Part shown: positions 1-8,108 of the stretch, in pieces
Layout of the letters: each line of letters begins with the position of its first letter
Position numbering within the stretch: position 1 is the first letter of the stretch
Assembly (NCBI RefSeq): GCF_014138045.1
Contig: NZ_JACGXA010000001.1
Location: 2,217,001-2,281,000, forward strand
Length of the DNA: 64,000 nucleotides
Direction: 5' to 3'
Source of the DNA: Nocardioides ginsengisegetis
GTDB taxonomy: Bacteria; Actinomycetota; Actinomycetes; Propionibacteriales; Nocardioidaceae
Position numbers and translations under genes: made by a program
Notes under the pieces: model-generated
What the model was told of the DNA's origin: nothing
The model's database searches: none
What the model saw: only the letters and a program-made list of their open reading frames with translations

Positions 1-2
1 TG

Positions 3-1418
3 ATCCTCGTCGGCTACCACCGCGAGTACTACGAGCCCGGGCACGTCCCGTGGCTCGACGCGGTCATCCAGGTCCAGGACGCGGCGGGCGCCGCGCTCTT
101 CACCTGGACGACCAAGAGCCACACGGACCCGTCCGAGGGCTACGTCTGGGGCGGCAAGGGGCAGGACTACGCCCACATCAACTCCGTCGAGATGGAGCCC
201 AACGGCGACCTGCTCGCGTCGTTCCGCAACCTGGGTCAGGTCATGCGGATCGCCACCACCGCCCACGACGGCTTCGCCCCCGGCGACGTGATCTGGCGGA
301 TGGGAGGCAAGCGCAACGACTTCACCTTCCTCGACGACCCGTACGCCGGCTTCTGCGCCCAGCACGACGCGCGGATCTTGCCCGACGGACACCTGACGCT
401 CTTCGACAACGGCTCGCGCAAGGACACCACCGGCCCGGTCGCGCCGCAGACGGCCGACATGTGCCCCGACCCGGCCAACCCAGGTGCCAGGAAGGCCCGG
501 CCGCAGACGCGGGTCGTGGAGTACGCGCTGGACGAGGTCAACCACACCGCCCGCCTGGTCCGGAGCTTCGTGCCGACCGGCCGCTACGCACCCTTCGCCG
601 GCAACGCCCAGCGCCTCGACGACGGCACCACGCTGGTCGGCTGGTCCGCCAGCCAGGACAGCACCGGGGCGACCCCGCCGTTCGTCAGCGAGGTCCCGCA
701 GGCCGGCCCCGAGTCCTGGTCGCTGACCGCGCCCGGGTGGTTCTCCTACCGCGCCTTCCGCGCCCCGGCCCCGGACAAGCAGGCGCCCGAGATCACCATC
801 AACGGGGTCGAGGACGGGCAGCACTACGTAGGCCAGGACCTCATGATCAGCTACACCTGCACGGACCGCGGTGGGTCGACCCTGCAGTCCTGCGAGGGCA
901 GCGTGCCCAACGGCGCCACCATCGGCTCAGGATCCACGCGCTCGGTGACCGTCACGGCCACCGACGGCGCCGGCAACACCACGACCAAGACGGTCTCCTG
1001 GACCTGCTGCGTCGTCAGCGACCCGGCCTGGACCCCCGACTTGAAGATCCGCAAGCCCGGCGGCGCCTGGACGGACAGGGGCGTCAAGCTCCGCCTGCAC
1101 GACGCCGGGGACGAGGCCGTCCTCAAGGTCCGGCTCAAGAACCGCAGCTCCACCTACGCCTACCCCGTGGCCGCGGGGGCCGGCAACGACGCCTTCACCG
1201 TGCGCTACTTCCACGGTGGTCACGACATCACCCGACGCCTCGTGCGCGGTGACGTCACCACACCCGAGCTCGACCAGGGCGAGATCTGGAACCTCCGGCT
1301 AGTGGTCCACCGGACCAGGGCAGCCGCCAAGGGCGACAAGATCATCGCCGTCGTGTACGCCGAGGGCGGCGGTCTCTCCGGAGGCGACCAGGTCTACGCC
1401 CTGGTACGAGCCCGCTGA
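3..1418 (+). CDS. Arylsulfotransferase (ASST)-family secreted protein, 5'-truncated by the window edge
   Basis: The frame is open from base 3, so the gene begins outside the window; about 471 residues are visible. The region around HINSVEMEPNGDLLASFRN and the later WRMGGK...QHDARILPDG...LFDNG pattern are typical of bacterial arylsulfotransferase-like beta-propeller proteins. These act outside the cell, classically moving sulfate between phenolic compounds; the substrate here is unknown. An Ig-like module follows (about 785-1005, ending near VTVTATDGAGN), then a C-terminal tail of about 135 residues. It faces rpsA across a strong hairpin at 1444-1479. The family call is from recognised motifs; enzymatic activity is inference, since the catalytic His region cannot be checked without the missing N-terminus. 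Confidence 0.75.
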   Translation: MLVGYHREYYEPGHVPWLDAVIQVQDAAGAALFTWTTKSHTDPSEGYVWGGKGQDYAHINSVEMEPNGDLLASFRNLGQVMRIATTAHDGFAPGDVIWRMGGKRNDFTFLDDPYAGFCAQHDARILPDGHLTLFDNGSRKDTTGPVAPQTADMCPDPANPGARKARPQTRVVEYALDEVNHTARLVRSFVPTGRYAPFAGNAQRLDDGTTLVGWSASQDSTGATPPFVSEVPQAGPESWSLTAPGWFSYRAFRAPAPDKQAPEITINGVEDGQHYVGQDLMISYTCTDRGGSTLQSCEGSVPNGATIGSGSTRSVTVTATDGAGNTTTKTVSWTCCVVSDPAWTPDLKIRKPGGAWTDRGVKLRLHDAGDEAVLKVRLKNRSSTYAYPVAAGAGNDAFTVRYFHGGHDITRRLVRGDVTTPELDQGEIWNLRLVVHRTRAAAKGDKIIAVVYAEGGGLSGGDQVYALVRAR

Positions 1419-1443
1419 CCGACGTACTCCCCCGCACATGCCA

Positions 1444-1479
1444 CGAGGGCCCGGTCACCGTGTGGTGACCGGGCCCTCG
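1444..1479. terminator. Bidirectional intrinsic terminator hairpin
   Basis: A perfect 16-bp stem (CGAGGGCCCGGTCACC and its complement) closes on a GTGT tetraloop. It lies between two convergent genes, so it can end transcription of both the ASST-like gene and rpsA. There is no clear T tract, as is common in high-GC actinobacteria. Confidence 0.85.
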
Positions 1480-1516
1480 CGTGTGTTCAGCGGGTGCTGA
1501 GGCAGTTACCTGCGGA

Positions 1517-2998
1517 TCAGCTGGCGCCGCCCGTGAGCTTCTCGCGGAGCGCCTGCAGCGCCTCGTCGGACGCGAGCGAACCGCCGCCCTCGGACTCCGA
1601 CTCGGTGGACTCGGTGCCACCGCTGGAGTACGAGGTGGCCTCGCCGGCCTCGACCTCGGCCTTGGCGGCCTCGGCCTGCTGCTTGACGTGCTGCTCCCAG
1701 CGAGCGTGCGCCTTGGCGTACTGCTCCTCCCAGACCGCACGCTGCTCGTCGAAGCCCTCGAGCCACTCGCCGGTCTCCGGGTCGAAGCCCTCGGGGTAGA
1801 CGTAGTTGCCCTGCTCGTCGTAGGTCGCCGTCATGCCGTAGAGCGTCGGGTCGAACTCCTCGACGTCCGTCGCGGTGGCGGTGTCGTTGGCCTGCTTGAG
1901 CGACAGCGAGATCCGGCGACGCTCGAGGTCGATGTCGATGATCTTGACCATGACGTCGTCGTTGACCTGGACGACCTGCTCGGGGATCTCGACGTGACGC
2001 TCGGCGAGCTCGGAGATGTGCACCAGGCCCTCGATGCCCTCCTCGACGCGGACGAACGAACCGAAGGGCACCAGCTTGGTGACCTTGCCCGGCACGATCT
2101 GGCCGATCTGGTGGGTGCGGGCGAAGTGCTGCCACGGGTCCTCCTGCGTCGCCTTCAGCGACAGGGAGACACGCTCGCGGTCCATGTCCACGTCGAGGAC
2201 CTCGACGGTGACCTCGTCGCCCACGGCGACGACCTCGGACGGGTGGTCGATGTGCTTCCAGGACAGCTCCGAGACGTGGACGAGACCGTCGACGCCGCCG
2301 AGGTCCACGAACGCACCGAAGTTGACGATCGAGGAGACGACACCCTTGCGGATCTGGCCCTTCTGGAGCTGGGTCAGGAAGCCGTGGCGAACCTCGGACT
2401 GGGTCTGCTCGAGCCACGCACGACGCGACAGGACCACGTTGTTGCGGTTCTTGTCGAGCTCGATGATCTTCGCCTCGAGGGTCTGGCCCACGTAGGGCTG
2501 CAGGTCGCGCACGCGGCGCATCTCGACGAGCGAGGCGGGCAGGAAGCCACGCAGGCCGATGTCCAGGATGAGACCACCCTTGACGACCTCGATGACCGTG
2601 CCCTCGACGACACCGTCCTCTTCCTTGACCTGCTCGATCGTGCCCCAGGCGCGCTCGTACTGGGCGCGCTTCTTGGACAGGATCAGACGGCCTTCCTTGT
2701 CCTCCTTCTGGAGAACCAGGGCCTCGACCTTGTCGCCCACGGAAACGACCTCGGAGGGGTCGACGTCGTGCTTGATCGAGAGCTCACGGGAAGGGATGAC
2801 ACCTTCGGTCTTGTAACCGATGTCGAGGAGGACCTCGTCACGGTCGACCTTGACGATGGTGCCCTCGACGATGTCGCCGTCGTTGAAGTACTTGATGGTC
2901 GCGTCAATGGCCGCGAGGAAGTCTGCTTCAGAACCGATGTCGTTGACCGCAACCTGCGGCGCGTCGTAATCGGGAAGGATCGAGATGGTGCTCGTCAT
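1517..2998 (-). CDS. rpsA: 30S ribosomal protein S1
   Basis: The 493-residue product contains four S1 RNA-binding domains at about residues 38-107, 122-188, 207-276 and 293-362. The last two carry the usual FGAFVDLGGVDGLVHVSELS and FGSFV..EEGIEGLVHISEL cores. An acidic, low-complexity C-terminal tail follows, as in other actinobacterial S1 proteins, which are shorter than the six-domain E. coli form. It binds mRNA on the 30S subunit and helps initiation. The ATG at 2998 gives the conserved N-terminus; the open frame upstream is a shadow of the next gene. About 220 bp of non-coding DNA lies upstream with a GGACCC-type leader. coaE, which often follows rpsA, is not downstream here. Confidence 0.97.
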   Translation of the reverse strand: MTSTISILPDYDAPQVAVNDIGSEADFLAAIDATIKYFNDGDIVEGTIVKVDRDEVLLDIGYKTEGVIPSRELSIKHDVDPSEVVSVGDKVEALVLQKEDKEGRLILSKKRAQYERAWGTIEQVKEEDGVVEGTVIEVVKGGLILDIGLRGFLPASLVEMRRVRDLQPYVGQTLEAKIIELDKNRNNVVLSRRAWLEQTQSEVRHGFLTQLQKGQIRKGVVSSIVNFGAFVDLGGVDGLVHVSELSWKHIDHPSEVVAVGDEVTVEVLDVDMDRERVSLSLKATQEDPWQHFARTHQIGQIVPGKVTKLVPFGSFVRVEEGIEGLVHISELAERHVEIPEQVVQVNDDVMVKIIDIDLERRRISLSLKQANDTATATDVEEFDPTLYGMTATYDEQGNYVYPEGFDPETGEWLEGFDEQRAVWEEQYAKAHARWEQHVKQQAEAAKAEVEAGEATSYSSGGTESTESESEGGGSLASDEALQALREKLTGGAS

Positions 2999-3221
2999 AA
3001 GGGAGTTGGGTCCTTGGATGGATGAAGTCGTGCGGGCACGCCGGAAGTCCGGTTTCACTACCGATGAGACGCTCCACCGACGGTGGGGCTGATAGCGAGC
3101 CAGTGTCCACTCGGTCTGGGACCCAGGCAGACTGCAGGCGCAGTGTCCAAGACTACGCCGCGGCGCACGCGGGAGTCCAACCGCGGGCGCCCCTGACGGC
3201 AGGCGTGGCCCAGGCGGTGGC

Positions 3222-4139
3222 TCAGGCGGGGACCGCCCCCGGATCACGCCTGCGGGCCACCTCGCGGAGCAGGACGTCGGCCGCGGCCGCGACCGGGTTG
3301 GCGCTGCGTCGGGTCGCGAGGTCCACGAGCGCCCACAGGTCGGCCGCCCGGGCGAGGGCCAGGGCGTCGGCCGGCGGCGTCCCGCGGCGGTCGGCGTAGG
3401 CGGCCAGGACGGCCCCGGTGAAGTCCTCGTCACGCTCGAAGCGGAGCAGGTTGCCCAGGTCGGTGAAGGGGTGCCCGGCATGGGCGAACTCCCAGTCCAG
3501 GACCCCGGTGACCTCGAGGGTCTGGGGGTCGACGAGGAGGTTCTTGGGGTTGAAGTCACTGTGTACGAGGCAGACGCGGCCGACCGTGTCGAGCAGCGCC
3601 TGGGCGTCGACGGCCACCTCCCGGAGCCCGTCGAGCTCGTCGGGGGTCCACCAGCCCAGCTGCGGTGTCGCGAGGTCGACGTACGCCGGGAGCCCGTCGA
3701 CGTCCTGCCCGTCCGGCCAGAAGCTGCCGATCCGCAGGTCGCCGTCGACGAAGGGCCCCGAGCGCAGGAAGGGCATCCCGCCCAGGTCGGCCAGGATCCC
3801 GGCGAGCCGGGCGCCGAGCTCGGCACGGGCGGGGGCGTCGAGGGTGGGCAGCAGCAGGTCGCCGCGCTCCCCCGGCAGGTGCGAGGTGACCAGGAGGGCG
3901 GGCATCCCGGTGGCCGGGTCGGCCCGGCGGACCTCGAGGACCTCGGCGACCGGGACCAGCCCGCGCACCAGCCGCAGCAGCGCCGCGTCGACCTCGTGCG
4001 CCGCGGCGCCACGCAGGCCCGGGTCGGCGTAGATGCGCACCACCGACTGCTCACCGGCGACGCCGGCCAGGAAGGTCTGCCCCGACCAGCCACCGGCGAG
4101 CGGCGTGAGGGAGGCGAGGTCGGTGCCGGCGGGGTCCAT
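3222..4139 (-). CDS. Aminoglycoside phosphotransferase (APH)-family kinase
   Basis: The 305-residue protein has the APH/choline-kinase fold signatures: the catalytic loop VHSDFNPKNLLVD (Brenner-type HxDxxxxN) and the metal-binding DWEFAHAGHPFTDLGN. It should transfer phosphate from ATP to a small hydroxylated molecule. The substrate cannot be read from the sequence, and most family members in actinobacteria are not resistance enzymes. The ATG at 4139 leaves only 18 bp to the start of the divergent methyltransferase gene, so the two probably share a promoter region. Confidence 0.85.
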   Translation of the reverse strand: MDPAGTDLASLTPLAGGWSGQTFLAGVAGEQSVVRIYADPGLRGAAAHEVDAALLRLVRGLVPVAEVLEVRRADPATGMPALLVTSHLPGERGDLLLPTLDAPARAELGARLAGILADLGGMPFLRSGPFVDGDLRIGSFWPDGQDVDGLPAYVDLATPQLGWWTPDELDGLREVAVDAQALLDTVGRVCLVHSDFNPKNLLVDPQTLEVTGVLDWEFAHAGHPFTDLGNLLRFERDEDFTGAVLAAYADRRGTPPADALALARAADLWALVDLATRRSANPVAAAADVLLREVARRRDPGAVPA

Positions 4140-4144
4140 GGCAG

Positions 4145-4150
4145 TAGTCT
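4145..4150 (+). promoter_or_regulatory. -10 element TAGTCT of a leaderless promoter
   Basis: TAGTCT matches the actinobacterial TAnnnT -10 consensus and ends 7 nt before the GTG at 4158. This spacing would put the transcription start at or next to the start codon. Confidence 0.45.
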
Positions 4151-4157
4151 GCCGGTC

Positions 4158-4985
4158 GTGGACGCCGACGCAGCACCCGCACATCCGCCCGTCCGCGTCG
4201 AGCGGCGGCCGGTGGACGAGGCCGAGTCGCGGCACGCCAACGGCCCCGACTGGGACCGCTACGCCGACGAGTACCAGGCGACGCACGGCGAGTTCCTCGG
4301 CGACGCCGGCTTCGTGTGGGGTCCCGAGGGGCTGACCGAGGCCGAGGCCGGGATCCTGGGCGACGTCACGGGCAGGGACGTGCTCGAGGTGGGCTCCGGC
4401 GCCGGGCAGTGCTCGCGCTGGGTGCGCGACCGCGGCGGCCGGTCCTACGGCCTCGACCTCAGCCACCGCCAGCTCCAGCACTCGCGCCGGATCGACCTGG
4501 ACACCGGCATCGCCGTGCCGTCGGTGCTCGGCACCGCCACGCACCTGCCGTTCGCCGACGACAGCTTCGACGTCGTCTTCTCGTCCTTCGGCGCGCTCCA
4601 GTTCGTCGCCGACATCGAGCGGGCCGTCGCGGAGACCGCACGCGTGCTACGGCCGGGCGGCCGCTACGCCTTCTCGATCACCCACCCGACGCGGTGGATG
4701 TTCCCCGACGACCCGGGCGAGCCGGGCCTGGTGGCGAGCCAGTCCTACTGGGACCGCACGCCGTACGTCGAGATCGACGACCTCACCGGCGTGGTGTCCT
4801 ACGTCGAGCACCACCGCACCCTGGGCGACTGGGTCGCCCTGCTGGCCGGGGCCGGCTTCCGGATCACCGACCTGCTGGAGCCGGAGTGGCCCGAGGGCCA
4901 CGACCGGGTCTGGGGCGGCTGGTCAGGGACGCGCGGACGCTACACGCCCGGCACCGCGATCTTCGGTGCCGAGCTGCGCGACTGA
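4158..4985 (+). CDS. Class I SAM-dependent methyltransferase
   Basis: The 275-residue product has the SAM-binding motif I DVLEVGSGAGQCSRW, an acidic residue after YGLDLS, and motif DDSFDVVFSSFGALQF, all typical of Methyltransf_11/25 proteins. VLRPGGRYAFSITHP is the usual post-motif III loop. The substrate is unknown. The GTG start at 4158 is chosen because it follows a -10-like TAGTCT by 7 nt; a long in-frame extension upstream is antisense to the phosphotransferase gene and not credible. Confidence 0.85.
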   Translation: MDADAAPAHPPVRVERRPVDEAESRHANGPDWDRYADEYQATHGEFLGDAGFVWGPEGLTEAEAGILGDVTGRDVLEVGSGAGQCSRWVRDRGGRSYGLDLSHRQLQHSRRIDLDTGIAVPSVLGTATHLPFADDSFDVVFSSFGALQFVADIERAVAETARVLRPGGRYAFSITHPTRWMFPDDPGEPGLVASQSYWDRTPYVEIDDLTGVVSYVEHHRTLGDWVALLAGAGFRITDLLEPEWPEGHDRVWGGWSGTRGRYTPGTAIFGAELRD

Positions 4986-5001
4986 CGTTCGGGGCCGGTG
5001 G

Positions 5002-5931
5002 CTACTTGCTGCCCGCGGCGACCGGCTGGCGGCTGGGCGCACCCGGCGCGGAACCGTTGCGGCCGAGGAACAGCAGGGCCAGCCCGATGAGCAGCATCGG
5101 GATGCCGACGGCGTAGCCCACGACCGGGACGGTCTTGGTGAGCGTGTTGAGCTGGTCGGCCTGGCCGCCGATGTCGTCGGCGAACGTCTGGACCTGGTCC
5201 TTGGTGAAGGCCAGCGTCAGGTCGAGCAGGACGTCGCCGTCGTCGGTGAAGCGCTGCTGGTGCTCGCGCTGGTCGACGATGCCGCCGGTCAGGGGCTCGA
5301 TGAAGAACTCCTTCTCGTCGGTGTAGGTGCCCTGGATGCCGTCGGACACCTCGGCCGGGGCGTCGGAGACCGTCGCGACGTAGACGTAGCACTCGACACC
5401 GTCGAGGGTCTCGGTCCGGTCGTACGTCGCGTCGACCGTCGTCTGCAGGACCGTGTCCCAGTAGGGGTAGGTCGTCTTCTTCGAGTGGAACGGCCACTTG
5501 TTGACCAGGCCCTCGTGCGGCACGGCGTCGGCGGGGAGGTACTTCGGGTCGTTGACGGCCAGCGCGTCGACGCGGTCCGCGGCGAAGTTGTCCTCGGACG
5601 CGTTGATCAGGCGGTCCTGCGGGTCGTCGGCGGAGACACACGTCGTGACGTCACCTTCGTCCTTGACCAGGCAGGCGAAGTTCTGGAAGACCGCGACGTT
5701 GTCGTCGGACTTCTCCGAGTCGGTGTGCGTGATGCTGTAGGCCTTGACGGGCGTCTCCTGCAGGTCGCCCGAGGCGTCCGGCAGCGAGGCAGTGCCCTCG
5801 AGCTCCGTCGTGGTGTTGACGTCGATCGGCGTCTTCTCCAGGGCACCGGGCGCATACGCCTGGGCGAGGATGGCGAGGACGACGAGGAAGCCGCCCACGA
5901 AGGCGAGCACCGCTCCTACTTTTCTACGCAC
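5002..5931 (-). CDS. DUF3068 (PorA-like) membrane-anchored protein
   Basis: The 309-residue protein has an N-terminal hydrophobic helix (about residues 4-24), a long extracytoplasmic domain, and a second helix near the C-terminus (VVGYAVGIPMLLIGLALLFL) followed by a short basic tail. This two-anchor layout and the NVNTTTELEG / PFHSKKTTYPYWD pattern fit DUF3068, an actinobacterial family of unknown function named PorA-family in some databases. The GTG at 5931 has a good GGGAGGGG ribosome site about 7 nt upstream. It ends 16 bp from the convergent methyltransferase gene. Confidence 0.8.
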   Translation of the reverse strand: MRRKVGAVLAFVGGFLVVLAILAQAYAPGALEKTPIDVNTTTELEGTASLPDASGDLQETPVKAYSITHTDSEKSDDNVAVFQNFACLVKDEGDVTTCVSADDPQDRLINASEDNFAADRVDALAVNDPKYLPADAVPHEGLVNKWPFHSKKTTYPYWDTVLQTTVDATYDRTETLDGVECYVYVATVSDAPAEVSDGIQGTYTDEKEFFIEPLTGGIVDQREHQQRFTDDGDVLLDLTLAFTKDQVQTFADDIGGQADQLNTLTKTVPVVGYAVGIPMLLIGLALLFLGRNGSAPGAPSRQPVAAGSK

Positions 5932-6003
5932 AGAATCCCCTCCCAGAGCACGTGCAGAACGGCCGAACTGTAACAGCACTGACCGGCGGGTAACTGTCTT
6001 CAC

Positions 6004-6009
6004 TAGAGT
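6004..6009 (+). promoter_or_regulatory. -10 element TAGAGT of a leaderless promoter
   Basis: TAGAGT ends 7 nt before the GTG at 6017, the spacing expected for a leaderless transcript of the acyltransferase gene. Confidence 0.45.
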
Positions 6010-6016
6010 TCGTGCC

Positions 6017-7228
6017 GTGTCCACCGACCTCCCCACCGCGCCCGCGCGCCGCGTCGACGTCTTCGACGGCATCCGGGGCATCGCGATCCTGCTGGTGGTG
6101 GTCTCCCACGGCTGGGCGCTCTGGCCGGTCACGTGGATCTCCGACCACGCCGTGCCGTCGGCGATCTTCCGCAGCGGCAACTACGGCGTCTCGATCTTCT
6201 TCGTGGTGGGCGCCTTCGTCTCGACGCGCGCGCTGCTCCGCGGCCTGGACTCCCCCGTCGGCCTCAACCCCGCCGTCGCGTTCGTACGCCGCTTCCTGCG
6301 ACTCTCCGGACAGCTCTACCTGCTGCTCGGCGTCGTCGTGCTGGTCTCGGTCTTCGACCTCGGCGACCCGTTCTCCGACAAGGTGACCCGGGCGTCGGTC
6401 CTGCACATCGGCACCTACACCTGGAACTGGTACCTCCAGGGGCACTCGGTCGCGGCCCGGTCCGACCTGGGCCACCTGTGGTACCTCTCGGTCGACCTCC
6501 AGGTCTTCGTCGTGATCCTGCTGCTGGTGCACCTGCTGCGCCGCCACCGGGCCTGGCTGGTCGTCGCGCTCGGCGCCCTGCTCGTGCTGTGCGCGTGGTG
6601 GCGCTTCCACGTCTCGGGCACCGAGCTGCTCTACGTCTCGCTGCTGCGCTCCACCGTCCGGATGGACGCACCCGTCGCCGGCGCCCTCGCCGCGGCCGCC
6701 CTGCCCTACCTCGGGTCGCTGCGGCCCTACGCGCGCCCGGCCGCGACCGTGAGCCTGGTCGCGCTGGTGCCGCTGCTGCACCTCAACGTCAGCAACGCGT
6801 CGTACTTCTCCTGGTGGGGCCTGCTCCTGGACGCCGCCCTGGTGACGTTCGTGGTCAGCTGCTCGCTGGCCGTGCCGCCGCCCGCCGTGACGCGCGCGGT
6901 CGGCAACAGGGTGCTGACCTGGCTGGGCCGCTGGTCCCTGGGCATCTACCTGTGGCACTACCCCGTCTTCTACTTCGTCTCCCGGCACACCCACGAGTGG
7001 CGCTGGCAGGCGCGGACCGTCCTCGCCGTGCTGGTGTGCGCGGCGATGGTGTGGTTCGGCCACCGGGTCGCCGAGCGACGGGTGACCACGCTGCTGCGCT
7101 CGCCCGTCTGGGAGGAGCTGTCCGCGGGGGTGTGGCCCTACGTGCGGCGGCGGAGCCGGTCGATGCGGGTCAACAGGCGGTTGACCGACTCGTCCTTGAT
7201 GCCCAAGCGGCGCTTCACCCGGTCGTAG
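6017..7228 (+). CDS. Acyltransferase-3 family membrane protein (OafA/YrhL type)
   Basis: The 403-residue protein carries the family signature near its N-terminus (DVFDGIRGIAILLVVVSHGW), with the conserved His of the RGIA...H motif, followed by about ten hydrophobic segments. A second family landmark is DLGHLWYLSVDLQ, and WSLGIYLWHYPVF lies near the end. Such enzymes O-acylate (usually acetylate) sugars of exported or surface glycans. The GTG at 6017 removes an implausible upstream extension. The last 91 bp overlap the 3' end of the convergent hydroxylase gene, and the C-terminal ~30 residues are very basic. It fits the surrounding glycan genes. Confidence 0.88.
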   Translation: MSTDLPTAPARRVDVFDGIRGIAILLVVVSHGWALWPVTWISDHAVPSAIFRSGNYGVSIFFVVGAFVSTRALLRGLDSPVGLNPAVAFVRRFLRLSGQLYLLLGVVVLVSVFDLGDPFSDKVTRASVLHIGTYTWNWYLQGHSVAARSDLGHLWYLSVDLQVFVVILLLVHLLRRHRAWLVVALGALLVLCAWWRFHVSGTELLYVSLLRSTVRMDAPVAGALAAAALPYLGSLRPYARPAATVSLVALVPLLHLNVSNASYFSWWGLLLDAALVTFVVSCSLAVPPPAVTRAVGNRVLTWLGRWSLGIYLWHYPVFYFVSRHTHEWRWQARTVLAVLVCAAMVWFGHRVAERRVTTLLRSPVWEELSAGVWPYVRRRSRSMRVNRRLTDSSLMPKRRFTRS

Positions 7229-7986
7229 ACGTCGAGCGCGATCCGGTCGGCGCCGATGGCGGCCTTCTTGAGCCCGGACTCCTCCGGGCGCGCCCGGTAG
7301 TTGGTGGAGCGACGCTCCACGTCGGTGCCCTGCGTGAAGTAGTAGAGCGCCATCGACCGGCGCGCGACGTCCGGCGGGCAGGTGAGGCCGTCGGGGTGCC
7401 CGTGGAACGTGTCGTACGCCGTGGTGAACACCAGCATCCGGTTGCCGGCGGGGGTGACCTTCGCCTGGCAGGCGGTCATGTCCTTGTCCCAGAGCTCGAG
7501 CTTGCCGCCCCACTCGTCGCGCCACTCGGTGTTGAGGTAGAGCAGGATGTTGACCCGCCGCGCCCAGTCCTCGTGGGTGTGGTGGGTGGTGAAGTCGGCG
7601 TGGATGTTGAGGTGGCCGCCGGTCAGCGTCTGGTGCAGGCCGCCGCCGTCCATCGACCAGTCGGGGATCAGGTTGTCGATGCCGGTCAGCTTCTCGAGGT
7701 AGGCCACGAACGCCGGCGAGCAGAACTCCTTCGCCACGTCGTGGAGGGTCGGACCCCACGAGTCGGGCTGGGTGTTGGAGTACTTCGTCTCGTTGACGTG
7801 GAGGTAGCCCTTCCAGAACTCGTCGGTGATACCGGGGAACTCGCCGGCCGCCTTGTCGAAGACCTCCGGCAGCAGCACGCCGTCGATCACGACGTGCGGG
7901 AACGGCGCGGCCGCGGCGTAGGCGGCCGCCTTGCCGTCGAGGTCCTGCTCGAGGCGGGCGTAGTCGATGAGCGAGCTGTCCGGCAT
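7138..7986 (-). CDS. 2OG-Fe(II) oxygenase (prolyl 4-hydroxylase-like)
   Basis: The 282-residue protein has the facial triad expected for iron: H129-x-D131 in NIHADF and a distal His195 in DTFHGHPDG. The R209/R210-S pair about 15 residues later is placed to bind 2-oxoglutarate. This matches the P4Hc/2OG-FeII_Oxy_3 group. It should hydroxylate a substrate using oxygen and 2-oxoglutarate in the cytoplasm; the substrate could be a sugar nucleotide, amino acid or lipid. It sits among glycan genes and is divergent from the GT2-methyltransferase gene, so a role in modifying a glycan precursor is inferred only. Its 3' end overlaps the acyltransferase gene by 91 bp. Confidence 0.85.
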   Translation of the reverse strand: MPDSSLIDYARLEQDLDGKAAAYAAAAPFPHVVIDGVLLPEVFDKAAGEFPGITDEFWKGYLHVNETKYSNTQPDSWGPTLHDVAKEFCSPAFVAYLEKLTGIDNLIPDWSMDGGGLHQTLTGGHLNIHADFTTHHTHEDWARRVNILLYLNTEWRDEWGGKLELWDKDMTACQAKVTPAGNRMLVFTTAYDTFHGHPDGLTCPPDVARRSMALYYFTQGTDVERRSTNYRARPEESGLKKAAIGADRIALDVYDRVKRRLGIKDESVNRLLTRIDRLRRRT

Positions 7987-8033
7987 GGCCGGAAGTGTGC
8001 CACGAAGCGGCGGTCGCGACCCCGCGGAGCGGA

Positions 8034-8039
8034 TAGAAT
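8034..8039 (+). promoter_or_regulatory. -10 element TAGAAT upstream of the GT2-methyltransferase gene
   Basis: TAGAAT is a strong TAnnnT match. The start of transcription would be near 8046, leaving a leader of about 63 nt that carries an AGGGAG ribosome site just before the ATG at 8109. Confidence 0.45.
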
Positions 8040-8108
8040 CCCGTCCCGGTCCCTCATGGGAGGCAGTCGCGACCGGCGGCTGGGTTGGGGACCGTCAGGG
8101 AGAAATCA

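Noticed and set aside
3222..4139. Antibiotic-resistance call for the APH-family gene
   Set aside because: Only general kinase motifs are visible; chromosomal APH-fold proteins in actinobacteria have many other substrates.
2999..4240. Upstream extension of rpsA to a 907-aa protein
   Set aside because: The added part is an off-frame reading of the phosphotransferase gene; S1 proteins start at the ATG at 2998.
5744..6016. N-terminal extension of the acyltransferase to base 5744
   Set aside because: It reads antisense through the DUF3068 gene; the acyltransferase signature begins shortly after GTG 6017.
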